A DNA stretch of 64,000 nt from Clostridiales bacterium UBA7568. Lineage in GTDB: Bacteria > Bacillota > Clostridia > Oscillospirales > CAG-272. Under the pieces are notes generated by a model. The model worked only from the letters and a program-made list of their open reading frames with translations. It searched no databases and was not told the DNA's origin. Location of the stretch: positions 439,081-503,080 of the forward strand of contig DLLG01000004.1 in assembly GCA_002479075.1 (NCBI GenBank), given 5' to 3'. Numbering within the stretch: position 1 is the first letter of the stretch; each line of letters starts with the position of its first letter. This document shows positions 25,911 to 34,126 of the stretch, one piece after another. The position numbers and the translations under genes are program-made.

Positions 25911-26549
25911 ATGGAGCGTATCATTGATAAAAATACCTGGTGCAGGAGGGAGATCTTTGAATTTTTCAGCGGAATATCGAATCCGTTTTATGCGGTCACG
26001 TTTCGTCAGGACGTGACGAAGCTGAAGTGCTTCTGCAAGGAAAATCGGATTTCGTTTTATTATGCGCTGATCTATCTCTGCTGTAAGGCGCTGTCTGATG
26101 TTCCCGAATTTTCTCTTCGGATCCGCGGAGACGACGTAGTTGAGCTTGAAAAGCAAATTCCCAGCTTCACCGATATGAAAAAGGGAAAAGAGGTTTTTCA
26201 TATCGTGACGATACCCTGCGAAGGTTCTATTATCGAGTTCTGTGAAAATGCCGGAAGAATAAGCAATGCGCAGAATTTCTTTATTGATAAGGCTATGCAG
26301 GGAGACGCTTTGGTCTATTTTTCGTGCCTACCCTGGATTGAGACAACGGCTGTTACAAATGAGCGGGATCTGGCTTCTCCTTTGGCAAAGGACGATTCGA
26401 TCCCCAGAATCTGCTGGGGAAAATACGTTCTTGAAAATGATCGCATATATCTTGGCATTTCCGTTGAAGTCAATCACCGCCTTATCGACGGGATTCACAT
26501 CGGGCGATTTGCGGAAGCTCTGACGCAAAGAATCTGCGGGCTGAAATAA
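25911..26549 (+). CDS. Chloramphenicol acetyltransferase-like protein (CatA fold)
   Basis: A 212-residue acetyl-CoA-dependent acyltransferase of the classical CAT type, a trimeric cytosolic enzyme in known members. EVNHRLIDGIHIGRF (His189, Asp193) corresponds to the catalytic HHxxxDGxH motif, and SNPFYAVTFRQDVTKLK near the start matches the family's N-terminal strand. SCLPWIETTAV occupies the usual chloramphenicol-pocket strand. The ATG at 25911 is preceded by GGAGGG; an ATG 15 bases earlier is too close to that site. Many CAT-like proteins of this kind do not confer resistance, so the substrate is open. It lies downstream of a MerR-type sensor with its own promoter. Confidence 0.85.
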   Translation: MERIIDKNTWCRREIFEFFSGISNPFYAVTFRQDVTKLKCFCKENRISFYYALIYLCCKALSDVPEFSLRIRGDDVVELEKQIPSFTDMKKGKEVFHIVTIPCEGSIIEFCENAGRISNAQNFFIDKAMQGDALVYFSCLPWIETTAVTNERDLASPLAKDDSIPRICWGKYVLENDRIYLGISVEVNHRLIDGIHIGRFAEALTQRICGLK

Positions 26550-26596
26550 AAGATTGCGGCGGGCTCGCGCTGTTATGTGGTTATCAATGAGATTGA

Positions 26597-26625
26597 AACG
26601 GCTGACTTCGGTCGGTCGTTTTCGT
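26597..26625 (+). terminator. Terminator of the CAT-like gene
   Basis: AACGGCTGAC-TTCG-GTCGGTCGTT with a UUCG tetraloop, followed by TTCGTTTC. Confidence 0.65.
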
Positions 26626-26670
26626 TTCGACTATGTATTTCTCACACGTAATAAAAATATGCGGTTTTCA

Positions 26671-26699
26671 TAGACAAAGCGCAAATGTTGTGATATAAT
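26671..26699 (+). promoter_or_regulatory. Promoter of the MFS transporter gene
   Basis: TAGACA at 26671-26676, 17 bp, TATAAT at 26694-26699. Confidence 0.75.
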
Positions 26700-26761
26700 A
26701 CCTCCGTTGCTTTCCGGAAAGAGCGGGGAGCAAAGACTATTGTATTTCGGAGATTTTCATA

Positions 26762-27994
26762 ATGGTGTTATCTAAAAAGCACGGCTCGCTTCTGATCTTT
26801 GTGAGCTGTCTTACATATTCGATCGCTTATCTCGGGCGACTTTCATATGCCGCAAATCTGACGGCTGTCGCAGATGCGTATTCTGTCAGCAAGGAGTCGC
26901 TCGGAATGGTCAGTTCAATGCTGTTCTTTGCTTACGGCGGCGGGCAAATACTTCATTTCTTCCTTGCAAAATATTATCCTCCGCGTATAACGGTTCTTTT
27001 TGGAATGCTTATGACGGCGGCTTGCAACGTTCTTCTTGCGCTTGCGCCCGATGTTGCTTCAATGCGGGTTATCTGGTTTATAAACGGCTTTGTTCAGAGC
27101 TTTTTCTGGTGCAACATATGCAATACGATTGCAAAATATCTTGCTTCCTCGCAACTGCGGACCTGGATAATGTTCGGCGGATTTTCGTATTGCTTTGGCA
27201 CGTTTGCCGTTTACGGGCTTTCCGCCTTGTTTGTTTCGGTAAATTATAAGATAACGTTTTATATCATTGCGGCACTTTCCGTTTTCGCGGGAATACTCTG
27301 GTTTGTCTCGCTCGGCTTTTTCGAAAAAGCGCCGAAGTTCGAAGAGCCGGAGCAGGAGACGAAAAAAGCGACAGCGACAAAAGGATTTTATCGCGGCAGC
27401 GTCCTTGTCATAATCGGTTTTGTTGCATTTTCCGCTGTCTGCAATTCTTTCATACGCGATGGCGTTCTGACCTGGCTTCCGACGATACTCAAAACGGATT
27501 TCGGCTTCGGGGATTCCTCTGCTGTATTGATAACTATGGGACTTTCGCTCCTTTCGTGTGCGGGGGTGTATGCGGCAAGAGTTCTTTCGCGTACGATCAA
27601 GAGCAGGCTTGCTTCAATATCGATTGTGTTTGCTGTGCTTGCGATTTTCCTCGGCTGCGGGATTATTTCGTATAAATCATCGGCTGTTGTGCCGTTTATC
27701 CTGTGCTTTGTCTTCATTATCTGCTCGATTTATTGCAACGGCAACTTTATCACAAGTGTGATTCCGTTCGGAATAAGAAAATTCGGCAATGTCGGCGGGC
27801 TTTCCGCATTGCTTGACGCATTTTGTTATGTCGGCGCTACCGCCGCAACGACGGTTTTCGGCGCGGTGGCGGATAAAAGCGGCTGGAGCGCAGTACTCGC
27901 GCTTATCACAGTCGTTGCCGCTGTGGCAGCCGCAGTCTGCCTTGTCGGCTCACTCATATCGCGGCACGGAGAAATTACAAGACAAATATTCTGA
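26762..27994 (+). CDS. MFS transporter, organophosphate:phosphate antiporter type
   Basis: A 410-residue inner-membrane protein with about twelve membrane segments in two halves joined by a charged loop near residue 200 (KAPKFEEPEQETKKATATKG). The first segment ends AYLGRLSYAANLTAVADAYS, matching the OPA family (GlpT/UhpT) signature in which an Arg in helix 1 helps bind phosphate. FIRDGVLTWLPTIL opens the second half, also typical of that family. Likely substrates are sugar phosphates or glycerol-3-phosphate in exchange for phosphate; the exact one cannot be read. Single-gene unit between two terminators. Confidence 0.8.
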   Translation: MVLSKKHGSLLIFVSCLTYSIAYLGRLSYAANLTAVADAYSVSKESLGMVSSMLFFAYGGGQILHFFLAKYYPPRITVLFGMLMTAACNVLLALAPDVASMRVIWFINGFVQSFFWCNICNTIAKYLASSQLRTWIMFGGFSYCFGTFAVYGLSALFVSVNYKITFYIIAALSVFAGILWFVSLGFFEKAPKFEEPEQETKKATATKGFYRGSVLVIIGFVAFSAVCNSFIRDGVLTWLPTILKTDFGFGDSSAVLITMGLSLLSCAGVYAARVLSRTIKSRLASISIVFAVLAIFLGCGIISYKSSAVVPFILCFVFIICSIYCNGNFITSVIPFGIRKFGNVGGLSALLDAFCYVGATAATTVFGAVADKSGWSAVLALITVVAAVAAAVCLVGSLISRHGEITRQIF

Positions 27995-28000
27995 AAACAA

Positions 28001-28032
28001 ACACGGCTGACCCGAGGTCAGCCGTGTTTTGT
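28001..28032. terminator. Terminator between convergent genes
   Basis: ACACGGCTGACC at 28001-28012, CGA loop, GGTCAGCCGTGT at 28016-28027, followed by TTTG. Serves the MFS gene and possibly the leftward regulator. Confidence 0.8.
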
Positions 28033-28055
28033 TTCAGTGATTATTCAAACCAAAT

Positions 28056-28820
28056 TCAAGGATTGCAGAGCATTGTGAGGAGCGGAACTATATGCATATA
28101 CTGTCCGTTTATGCGACAGAGAAGCTCTTCCTTGTCTTTTTGAACAGATAAGTATTCGGCGAGATTGCTTTCAAGACATTTCAAAACCGTGTCTTCCGAT
28201 AGGCTTGCACATTCTGCAATCTTTTTTGCGCTTACATATGCGTTTTTGTTATTTACAGTAAGCGTATAAAGTGCAATGAATGTCTTCATTGCGTCTATAT
28301 CATAAAAATTGTCGAGGTGACCGCACAGTTCCGATATTTTGTCGTTTTTCAAACTCCGGATGTTGTTGTCTGAAAAGAATACAGAACCGTAACGCATACA
28401 GGCGGTTATTTCCGAACTTGCTATGTATGAGCTGCCCCATTCCGCCGTTCCCGCATGTTCAAAAGCATCTTCGGAATTCCATTTGCATCTTTTTAAGAAC
28501 AACGCGGCATTGATTGTGTATACCAGCTTCAACGCAAGCTTTGAATCCTCGCCTTGTGACAATTCGTTGATTGCGGAGCGGGCTTGCAGGATGAGATTGT
28601 TTGCTCCGGCAACATCTTTATGTCCGATAAGCTCATCGACCGAAATGCCGAAATAGTCGGCTATGGCAGGCAGAAGCTGAATGTCGGGGCAACACTGTGC
28701 CGATTCCCATTTGCTGACTGACTGATTTGTTACGCCGAGCGATTGAGCCATTTCTTCCTGTGTGACGTTTTTTGCTTTTCTCAAAAAAGCAATCTGTTCA
28801 TTGAGATTGAATTTCCCCAT
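28056..28820 (-). CDS. XRE-family regulator with ligand- or partner-binding C-terminal part
   Basis: A 254-residue protein. A Cro/C1 HTH at residues 5-62 (NLNEQIAFLRKAKNVTQEEM, then VTNQSVSKWESAQCCPD) is followed by a mainly helical region of about 190 residues. Near the end KKIAECASLSEDTVLKCLES looks like a second winged-helix-like segment. The ATG at 28820 follows GGAGG; upstream in-frame codons are not credible. A perfect palindrome just downstream of its promoter suggests self-repression. Target genes are unknown. Confidence 0.8.
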   Translation of the reverse strand: MGKFNLNEQIAFLRKAKNVTQEEMAQSLGVTNQSVSKWESAQCCPDIQLLPAIADYFGISVDELIGHKDVAGANNLILQARSAINELSQGEDSKLALKLVYTINAALFLKRCKWNSEDAFEHAGTAEWGSSYIASSEITACMRYGSVFFSDNNIRSLKNDKISELCGHLDNFYDIDAMKTFIALYTLTVNNKNAYVSAKKIAECASLSEDTVLKCLESNLAEYLSVQKDKEELLCRINGQYMHIVPLLTMLCNP

Positions 28821-28843
28821 TATGGAACCTCCAAGATAGATTT

Positions 28844-28855
28844 TTGTAGCTACAA
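28844..28855. promoter_or_regulatory. Palindromic operator of the XRE regulator
   Basis: TTGTAGCTACAA is a perfect 12 bp palindrome placed just after the expected transcription start of the leftward regulator gene. Confidence 0.6.
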
Positions 28856-28859
28856 TCAT

Positions 28860-28888
28860 AGTATAAGTTAGTTTCCCGGCGAAAACAA
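28860..28888 (-). promoter_or_regulatory. Promoter of the XRE regulator at 28056
   Basis: Minus-strand TTGTTT (complement of 28883-28888), 17 bp, TATACT (complement of 28860-28865). Confidence 0.6.
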
Positions 28889-28942
28889 TGCCGCATCGGT
28901 TTGATTTAAGGCGCATTTGTCCAACCGATGGTTGGATAAATG

Positions 28943-29368
28943 CTAAATCAATATTCCGCTCAGGTGATCTATCTCGTGCTGGATGATCTGGGCGGTGAAA
29001 TCCGTGTAGGTCTTTATGCGACTTTTGAACTCTGTCGTCTGATAGCGCACCTTTATTATCTTATATCTTCTGCATTTTCTCGGGCCGCCGAGGAGGGAAA
29101 GACAGCTCTCCTCCGTTTCGTATGCGTCGTCCTTCTTTATGATTTCCGGATTCAGCATAACAGTATAAACGGGAGCCTTGCCGCTTTCGTCAAGAAAGGC
29201 AATTATGCGCTTCTTTTCTCCGATCATATTTGCCGCCATACCTACGCAGGTATCCTTATGCGCTGTCAGCGTGTCAAGCAGATTCTGCGCTATGGGCAGG
29301 TCTTCTTGTGTCGCGATTTCCGATTTTCCGGCAAGGAATATCGGATCGTGGACGAGAGGTTTTATCAT
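28943..29368 (-). CDS. def: Peptide deformylase
   Basis: A 141-residue metal hydrolase that removes the formyl group from new proteins. The three motifs are CVGMAANMIG (motif 1, with Asn-Met where Pro-Gln is usual), EESCLSLLG (motif 2 with the metal Cys), and QHEIDHLSG (motif 3 HExxD-H). The Asn variant of motif 1 occurs in a clostridial subgroup that may differ in substrate. The ATG at 29368 begins MIKPLVHDPIFL, the usual N-terminus; AAGGATG lies about a dozen bases upstream. The frame is open far upstream to 29959, but that part is only an out-of-frame shadow of queT. Confidence 0.85.
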   Translation of the reverse strand: MIKPLVHDPIFLAGKSEIATQEDLPIAQNLLDTLTAHKDTCVGMAANMIGEKKRIIAFLDESGKAPVYTVMLNPEIIKKDDAYETEESCLSLLGGPRKCRRYKIIKVRYQTTEFKSRIKTYTDFTAQIIQHEIDHLSGILI

Positions 29369-29414
29369 AAGCTCGGGTACATCCTTTCGAAAAGATAAAA
29401 TTCGGGCTGTGCTT

Positions 29415-29456
29415 ATAAAATAAACGCACTTTGCTACGGTAGCTCGGTGCGTTTTT
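29415..29456 (-). terminator. Terminator of queT
   Basis: AAACGCAC at 29422-29429 pairs with GTGCGTTT at 29447-29454. On the minus strand the stem is followed by ATTTTA. It lies just after the queT stop. Confidence 0.65.
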
Positions 29457-29460
29457 GCAT

Positions 29461-29949
29461 TTAATGCAGTTTCAGCTTTTCTGCGTATTTTTTCATAAAG
29501 AACACGAGGACTTCGCCGAGAATTCCGCAGCAGACGATCTCTCCCAGACCGACCGTAAGAATAAATACGGGAACCGTCGCTCCGCCATAGACCTTTGCGA
29601 GGACGGGGGGGAGTATCAATGTGTTTGCGAGTATCGGCGGGATTGGCGCAAGCCATTTGTTTTTGCGCAGGGCAAACGTTCCGAGCGCTCCGAGAAGGGT
29701 TGCGAGCGTTCCGAAAACTATATCCCAGAGGGCGCTGCCTGTCAGTATGTTTGTCAGCAGGCAACCGATCGCAAGCCCGGGGATTGCTGCGGGCATAAAG
29801 GCGGGCAGGACAGTCAGCATTTCGGAAAGCCTCATCTGGACGACGGCATTTCCCGAAAGTCCGAATGAATAGGCGACGAAGCTGAACGCCACATATAAAG
29901 CGGCGATAAGCGCGCTCTGTGTCATAAAAAGGATTTTGCTGTTTTTCAT
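29461..29949 (-). CDS. queT: QueT-type queuosine precursor transporter subunit
   Basis: A 162-residue membrane protein with five or six membrane segments. The pattern VQMRLSEMLTVLPAFMPAAI, then GLAIGCLLTNILTGS and WDIVFGTLATLLGALGT, is that of QueT, the substrate-binding subunit of an ECF-type importer for preQ1/preQ0. It would use shared energising ATPases such as those at 62362-64000. The ATG at 29949 is ten bases after GGAG. Its leader holds a preQ1-I-like riboswitch that overlaps the ribosome site, which supports the assignment. Confidence 0.9.
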   Translation of the reverse strand: MKNSKILFMTQSALIAALYVAFSFVAYSFGLSGNAVVQMRLSEMLTVLPAFMPAAIPGLAIGCLLTNILTGSALWDIVFGTLATLLGALGTFALRKNKWLAPIPPILANTLILPPVLAKVYGGATVPVFILTVGLGEIVCCGILGEVLVFFMKKYAEKLKLH

Positions 29950-29960
29950 AAATTTTCATC

Positions 29961-30004
29961 TCCGTAGTTTTGTTTTAAGTGAGGATGGTTACGAACTCAC
30001 CGCG
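29961..30004 (-). promoter_or_regulatory. preQ1-I type riboswitch in the queT leader
   Basis: On the minus strand, GTGAG (complement of 29996-30000), a 12-base loop TTCGTAACCATC, CTCAC (complement of 29979-29983), then the A-rich tail TTAAAACAAAACTACGG running into GGAG. Hairpin length, loop start TTC and the A-rich tail overlapping the Shine-Dalgarno match the preQ1-I pseudoknot fold. It predicts translational repression of queT when preQ1 is plentiful. Confidence 0.8.
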
Positions 30005-30007
30005 GAT

Positions 30008-30036
30008 ATGTTATCACAAAAACTCCGCTCTGTCAA
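30008..30036 (-). promoter_or_regulatory. Promoter of queT
   Basis: Minus-strand TTGACA (complement of 30031-30036), 17 bp, TAACAT (complement of 30008-30013). Transcription would start a few bases before the riboswitch. Confidence 0.75.
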
Positions 30037-30044
30037 CATTTATA

Positions 30045-30073
30045 TTGACAAAGCCGATGAGATGATATATTAT
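30045..30073 (+). promoter_or_regulatory. Promoter of pyridoxal kinase gene
   Basis: TTGACA at 30045-30050, 17 bp, TATTAT at 30068-30073. Its -35 box lies nine bases from that of queT, back to back. Confidence 0.8.
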
Positions 30074-30103
30074 TTACCTGTATATTTTACCACGGAGGTA
30101 AAA

Positions 30104-30937
30104 ATGAAAAGAATACTCACAATCCAGGATATATCGTGCGTCGGCAAATGCTCGCTGACAGTTGCCCTTCCGATAATTTCCGCGATGGGCGTTGAAGCCG
30201 CGGTTATGCCGACGGCAGTCCTTTCGACTCATACGCAGTTCAAAGGCTTTACGTTCCGCGATCTTACGGACGATATGCTCCCGATAGCGGAGCATTGGAA
30301 AAAGGAAAACATCGGTTTTGACGCAATTTATACGGGCTATCTCGGCTCGTTCCGTCAGCTTGAGATCGTCGGCAGGATATTTGATGACTTCGGCACGACG
30401 GAAAACAAGATAATCGTCGATCCGGTTATGGCGGACGGCGGCAAGCTCTATCCGGGCTTTACGGAGGAATTCACCCGCAGTATGGCGTCGCTCTGCGCAA
30501 AGGCGGACGTCATCCTGCCGAACCTGACGGAGGCTTCGTTTATGCTCGGCGTGCCTTATGTCGGAGATGACTATGACGAAGCTTATATAAAAGATATGCT
30601 GAAAAAGCTCTGCGCTCTCGGAGCGAAAACTGCCGCAATAACCGGCGTTTCGCTTGAAAAGGGAAGGCTCGGCGTTATGTCGCTGAATTCCGAAACGGGC
30701 GACTATTTCTATTATGACCGCGAGCATCTGCCTGTTGCATATCACGGCACGGGCGACATATTCGCCTCCGCTTTCACAGGCGCCGTTGCCCTCGGAAAGG
30801 GCACGGAGGAGGCGCTGAAAATCGCCGCGGACTATACCGTCGAATGTATCGCGCTTACTCTCAAGGACGAAAACCGCAGGACGTACGGAGTCAACTTCGA
30901 AGAGGCGATGCCGTATCTCATAAACAGAATAAAATGA
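30104..30937 (+). CDS. Pyridoxal/pyridoxamine kinase (PdxY/PdxK-like)
   Basis: A 277-residue ribokinase-superfamily enzyme that phosphorylates B6 vitamers. The start MKRILTIQDISCVGKCSLTV is typical of the clostridial pyridoxamine kinase group. DPVMADGGKLY and ILPNLTEASFML are family motifs, and YHGTGDIFASAFTGAV holds the catalytic Asp in the GTGD anion hole. The ATG at 30104 follows GGAGG at six bases. Single-gene unit with its own promoter and terminator. Confidence 0.9.
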   Translation: MKRILTIQDISCVGKCSLTVALPIISAMGVEAAVMPTAVLSTHTQFKGFTFRDLTDDMLPIAEHWKKENIGFDAIYTGYLGSFRQLEIVGRIFDDFGTTENKIIVDPVMADGGKLYPGFTEEFTRSMASLCAKADVILPNLTEASFMLGVPYVGDDYDEAYIKDMLKKLCALGAKTAAITGVSLEKGRLGVMSLNSETGDYFYYDREHLPVAYHGTGDIFASAFTGAVALGKGTEEALKIAADYTVECIALTLKDENRRTYGVNFEEAMPYLINRIK

Positions 30938-30940
30938 AAG

Positions 30941-30967
30941 AAAAGCGACCCTCTCGGGTCGCTTTTT
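30941..30967. terminator. Terminator between convergent genes
   Basis: GCGACCC-TCTC-GGGTCGC with A-tract on the left and U-tract on the right; usable from both sides by the kinase and the glycosidase. Confidence 0.85.
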
Positions 30968-30971
30968 AATG

Positions 30972-33900
30972 TTATTTTGTCAGAATTCTGGGCGATGTCA
31001 TAATTCCGAAACGCTTTGTCACATATTCGGGACACCAGAATCTGCCGCCGGGGAGCCACGCGGGTGCGCTGCAATACGGAACGTCCTCGTCCGCATTATG
31101 CAGAGTGCCGAAGGTGTTTGCCCGGTTGCCGTAGATAGTTAGCTCAAGGCTGTGCTTTCCCTTGGAAACGTTTCCGAGACAGAGACGGGCGGGCGGATAG
31201 ATCATTGCGCCGAGCTCCTTTCCGTCAAGGCGGACGGTTATGAGAGAGCCGCAATAGCGGGTGATCTCAAGCGTTTTCTCGCCGCCGTCGGAATCGAATT
31301 CGGTTTTATAGGTCATATTGCCGCCGTAGAAGGGCATACCCTGGCAGACAACGTCCGCATAGCGGAGCTTTTCGGGCATAGCCGTTATTTTTGCCGTCGC
31401 GCCGTCGAGCGCAACGCCGAAATTGCCGAGAATAAACACGCTTTCAAGCTGGGTTGCGTCGCCGAAACGATAATTTATTTCAAGCGTATTTTTGCCCTTT
31501 CTTATCGCGGGAAGGGCGATTTTTGTAAGTGCGTCTTCGTCGACATAATATCCGACGGGCGTCTTTTCGACCTTTTCTCCGTTGAAGATGATGTCGTCTG
31601 TAAATTCAAGACATTCGAGCGCAAGCTCGGCGCCGGAATAGCAGATCTCGCTTTCAAACTCATAATAAAGGGCGAGCTTTTCTTTCGGATTATTGTCGAT
31701 CGGGTCTGCCCAGGGCTGTTTCATCTTGCCGCCGCGCCTGCGGATGCTGAGCTCGTCTCTTACGGCGATGTCTGTATAAAGAATGTCTCTTTCCTGCTTG
31801 ATTTCTCCATCGCTTAAGCTGTATGAAGGCTTGTCGAGGAGGAGAACGTTCGGCTCTTCAAGGGAGAAACGGGCTTCTCCGGAGAGAAATTCCTCTTTTG
31901 AATACGTCTCCTCGCTTGTTTCGCCCTCTTCGCCTCTGCCGGCGGTAAGCTCCAGAAGAAGCGATGTGCACGCCCCTCCGATCCATTTTATTACGGTGTT
32001 CCCGTCTTTATATTTTGCGGGGAGGGGGGAGATCTTGCCTGTTTCCGTATTCATTTCTCTGACAGCCCATTCACCGGCAATCGTTACGATTGCGGTATCG
32101 ACAGAAGAAATGTTATAGTCGCGGGGCTTGAACACGTGCGAAATGAAGAGGTATTTCTTTTCTCCGTCCGAGCGGAGCTGATATGCTGCGTTTGAATACG
32201 GCTCGCCGTTACGGTTTGTTATGCGGATTGTTCTGAAATCTTCAAGGCTTTTCAGAAGCTCGTCAGGGAAGGGATTTATTTTCTTGCAGTAGGCGGCAAA
32301 TTCCTTTGCGTCATCGCTCTTTTCCGCATCGACGTATTCGGGAATACTGCCCATAAATATGACCTCACCGCCCGATTTTCTGAAGTTTTTCAGCGCGTCG
32401 AGCGTTGTTTTGCGGATGGTTGTAAGGCTCGGAACGACAACGGCGTCATATTTCATCTCGCCTATGGCAAACCCGCCTTCCGTCTTTTTGTATTGCGACG
32501 GAAGCAGCGCTTCGCAGATGAAGTCAAAATCAATGCCGCCGCAGATGAGTGTCCTTGCGGTGTCGCAGAAGAGGTTATCTTTTTCGCGCAGGGTCATTGC
32601 AGAGCGATCGTTAGGACCGTAATAGAGCCAGAAGCTCTCAATCGGGTGTATGACCGCGACTCTTACGTCCGCTTTGCCGCGCGTCATTGCGGTATTGACC
32701 CTTGCAAAGTGGTTTTCTATATATTTATATTGCTTATACCAAGGCGACTGATGACCGATCGAGGCGGGGTAATCCCTCTTTGCCTGACCTTTCATAGAAG
32801 CCCAATAGAGGTGCGGGACGCGGACGGTTACTCCGAGTGCCGCCTGCCAGTCGCCCTGCATTTTGTGACCGCGGAAATCAAAATCCCATCTTGTGACGCC
32901 GTAAAGCTCGGAGAGCACGCCGGGCGCTCCCATCTGACGGCTGACGCTCTGCGCCTGCTTTGCCGTTGTCAGCTCGCGCTTGTCGCAGAGCATATCGATT
33001 CCCGGCAGACCGAACCCGCGATACTGGCGCATACAGTCGCCGACGGCTCCCGTCTGTGTACGGAGGAGCCATTCGTCCATAACGTGTCCGGACATAAGGA
33101 TGTTGTTTTCCCGGCACCATTTGCCGATATTGTCCGAATAAGCCGAGGCAAAACGTTCGGCGACGTGGTCAAAAAACAGGTATCTGATTTTTGAAAGTCT
33201 GCCGCCCGAAAGATTCCAGATAACCTCCGGAATATTATCGATTATGCTGACGCCGTAAGCCTTTTTGAAGGTTTCTTCAAAATCGTTTGTGAAGGGGAGC
33301 GACGCTCCGCCGTTTTCCTGCTTTGCAAAGCCGAGCGGAGTTGCGTGGCTGAACTGCGGCTCGTCCGTAAAGATTGCCGGAATGGCTTTTCCGAATTCAT
33401 CGCCTACGCAAGCCTTGTATTTTTCGTGCGTTACCTCAATGAACTTGTCTATTGCTTCTTTTTTGAGAACGTCAACATATGCCTGCCCGTTAAAGCCGGG
33501 GTCATCCGGGTCATATTCGAGATAGGCAAAATATTTTCTGCCTTCGGCTCTGTCGCCTATTTCTATGCGACTGTGCGAAACGAGGTCGCCTTCTTCGTCA
33601 AGGATAACGTCATAAGCGGCGACGAAAACATATTTTCCCTTCGGCAGAGCTGCCGTTGCTTTTTTCTTGTCCTCATCAAGCGTAAGAGAGCCGTCGTCAT
33701 ACGGAATGGGTGTGACAAACAGCTTCTTGCGACGCATTTCAACATCGCTTGTGACAAACCCGCCCGCATAGCCCGAGGGCCATTTGTCCTCGTCATAAAT
33801 CCAGGAAAACATCCCGTTTTCCTTGCCTTTTTCCGTGCAGAAGCGGACGATGTCCATAAATTCATCGGAAAGGTACGGCGTTTCAAGCCCGACGCGCGGG

Positions 33901-34070
33901 TGCATATTATAGCCGCCGAAACCCATTTCCTTCATATGATCGATCTCTTTTCCGAGCAGATCTTTTCGTAATTTGCAGTTCCAGGACCAGAACGGAACGC
34001 CTCTGTATTCGCTCGTCGGCTTTTCAAAAAGCTCCTCGGAAAAATTCTCTTTGTTTTTTGGATACAGCAT
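30972..34070 (-). CDS. Large glycoside hydrolase, alpha-L-rhamnosidase-like (GH106-related)
   Basis: A 1032-residue protein without signal peptide, hence probably cytosolic. The N-terminal segment VPFWSWNCKLRKDLLGKEID, then EMGFGGYNMHPRVGLETPYL and WIYDEDKWPSGYAGGFVTSD, is characteristic of the GH106-like group of TIM-barrel enzymes. AIFTDEPQF at about residue 235 and GHVMDEWLLRTQ later are candidate catalytic acid regions. The C-terminal 250 residues look like beta-sandwich domains (KGKHSLELTIYGNRANTFGT). Substrate is probably a rhamnose- or deoxy-sugar-containing oligosaccharide. It follows the deoC-pdp operon after a terminator and has AAGGAG before the ATG. Confidence 0.75.
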   Translation of the reverse strand: MLYPKNKENFSEELFEKPTSEYRGVPFWSWNCKLRKDLLGKEIDHMKEMGFGGYNMHPRVGLETPYLSDEFMDIVRFCTEKGKENGMFSWIYDEDKWPSGYAGGFVTSDVEMRRKKLFVTPIPYDDGSLTLDEDKKKATAALPKGKYVFVAAYDVILDEEGDLVSHSRIEIGDRAEGRKYFAYLEYDPDDPGFNGQAYVDVLKKEAIDKFIEVTHEKYKACVGDEFGKAIPAIFTDEPQFSHATPLGFAKQENGGASLPFTNDFEETFKKAYGVSIIDNIPEVIWNLSGGRLSKIRYLFFDHVAERFASAYSDNIGKWCRENNILMSGHVMDEWLLRTQTGAVGDCMRQYRGFGLPGIDMLCDKRELTTAKQAQSVSRQMGAPGVLSELYGVTRWDFDFRGHKMQGDWQAALGVTVRVPHLYWASMKGQAKRDYPASIGHQSPWYKQYKYIENHFARVNTAMTRGKADVRVAVIHPIESFWLYYGPNDRSAMTLREKDNLFCDTARTLICGGIDFDFICEALLPSQYKKTEGGFAIGEMKYDAVVVPSLTTIRKTTLDALKNFRKSGGEVIFMGSIPEYVDAEKSDDAKEFAAYCKKINPFPDELLKSLEDFRTIRITNRNGEPYSNAAYQLRSDGEKKYLFISHVFKPRDYNISSVDTAIVTIAGEWAVREMNTETGKISPLPAKYKDGNTVIKWIGGACTSLLLELTAGRGEEGETSEETYSKEEFLSGEARFSLEEPNVLLLDKPSYSLSDGEIKQERDILYTDIAVRDELSIRRRGGKMKQPWADPIDNNPKEKLALYYEFESEICYSGAELALECLEFTDDIIFNGEKVEKTPVGYYVDEDALTKIALPAIRKGKNTLEINYRFGDATQLESVFILGNFGVALDGATAKITAMPEKLRYADVVCQGMPFYGGNMTYKTEFDSDGGEKTLEITRYCGSLITVRLDGKELGAMIYPPARLCLGNVSKGKHSLELTIYGNRANTFGTLHNADEDVPYCSAPAWLPGGRFWCPEYVTKRFGIMTSPRILTK

Positions 34071-34094
34071 AAAATCTCCTTGATACCTTACAAA

Positions 34095-34118
34095 ACTCCG
34101 CCGATCGGCGGAGTTTTT
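34095..34118. terminator. Terminator of the deoC-pdp operon
   Basis: ACTCCGCC-GATC-GGCGGAGT flanked by A-tract and U-tract. It separates pdp from the glycosidase, though read-through is possible because no clear promoter for the glycosidase is visible in the 56 bp between. Confidence 0.8.
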
Positions 34119-34126
34119 GTTCGCTT

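Noticed and set aside
28943..29959. Long leftward frame upstream of peptide deformylase
   Set aside because: Only 28943-29368 has deformylase sequence; the upstream part overlaps queT in another frame and is Arg/Ser-rich nonsense.
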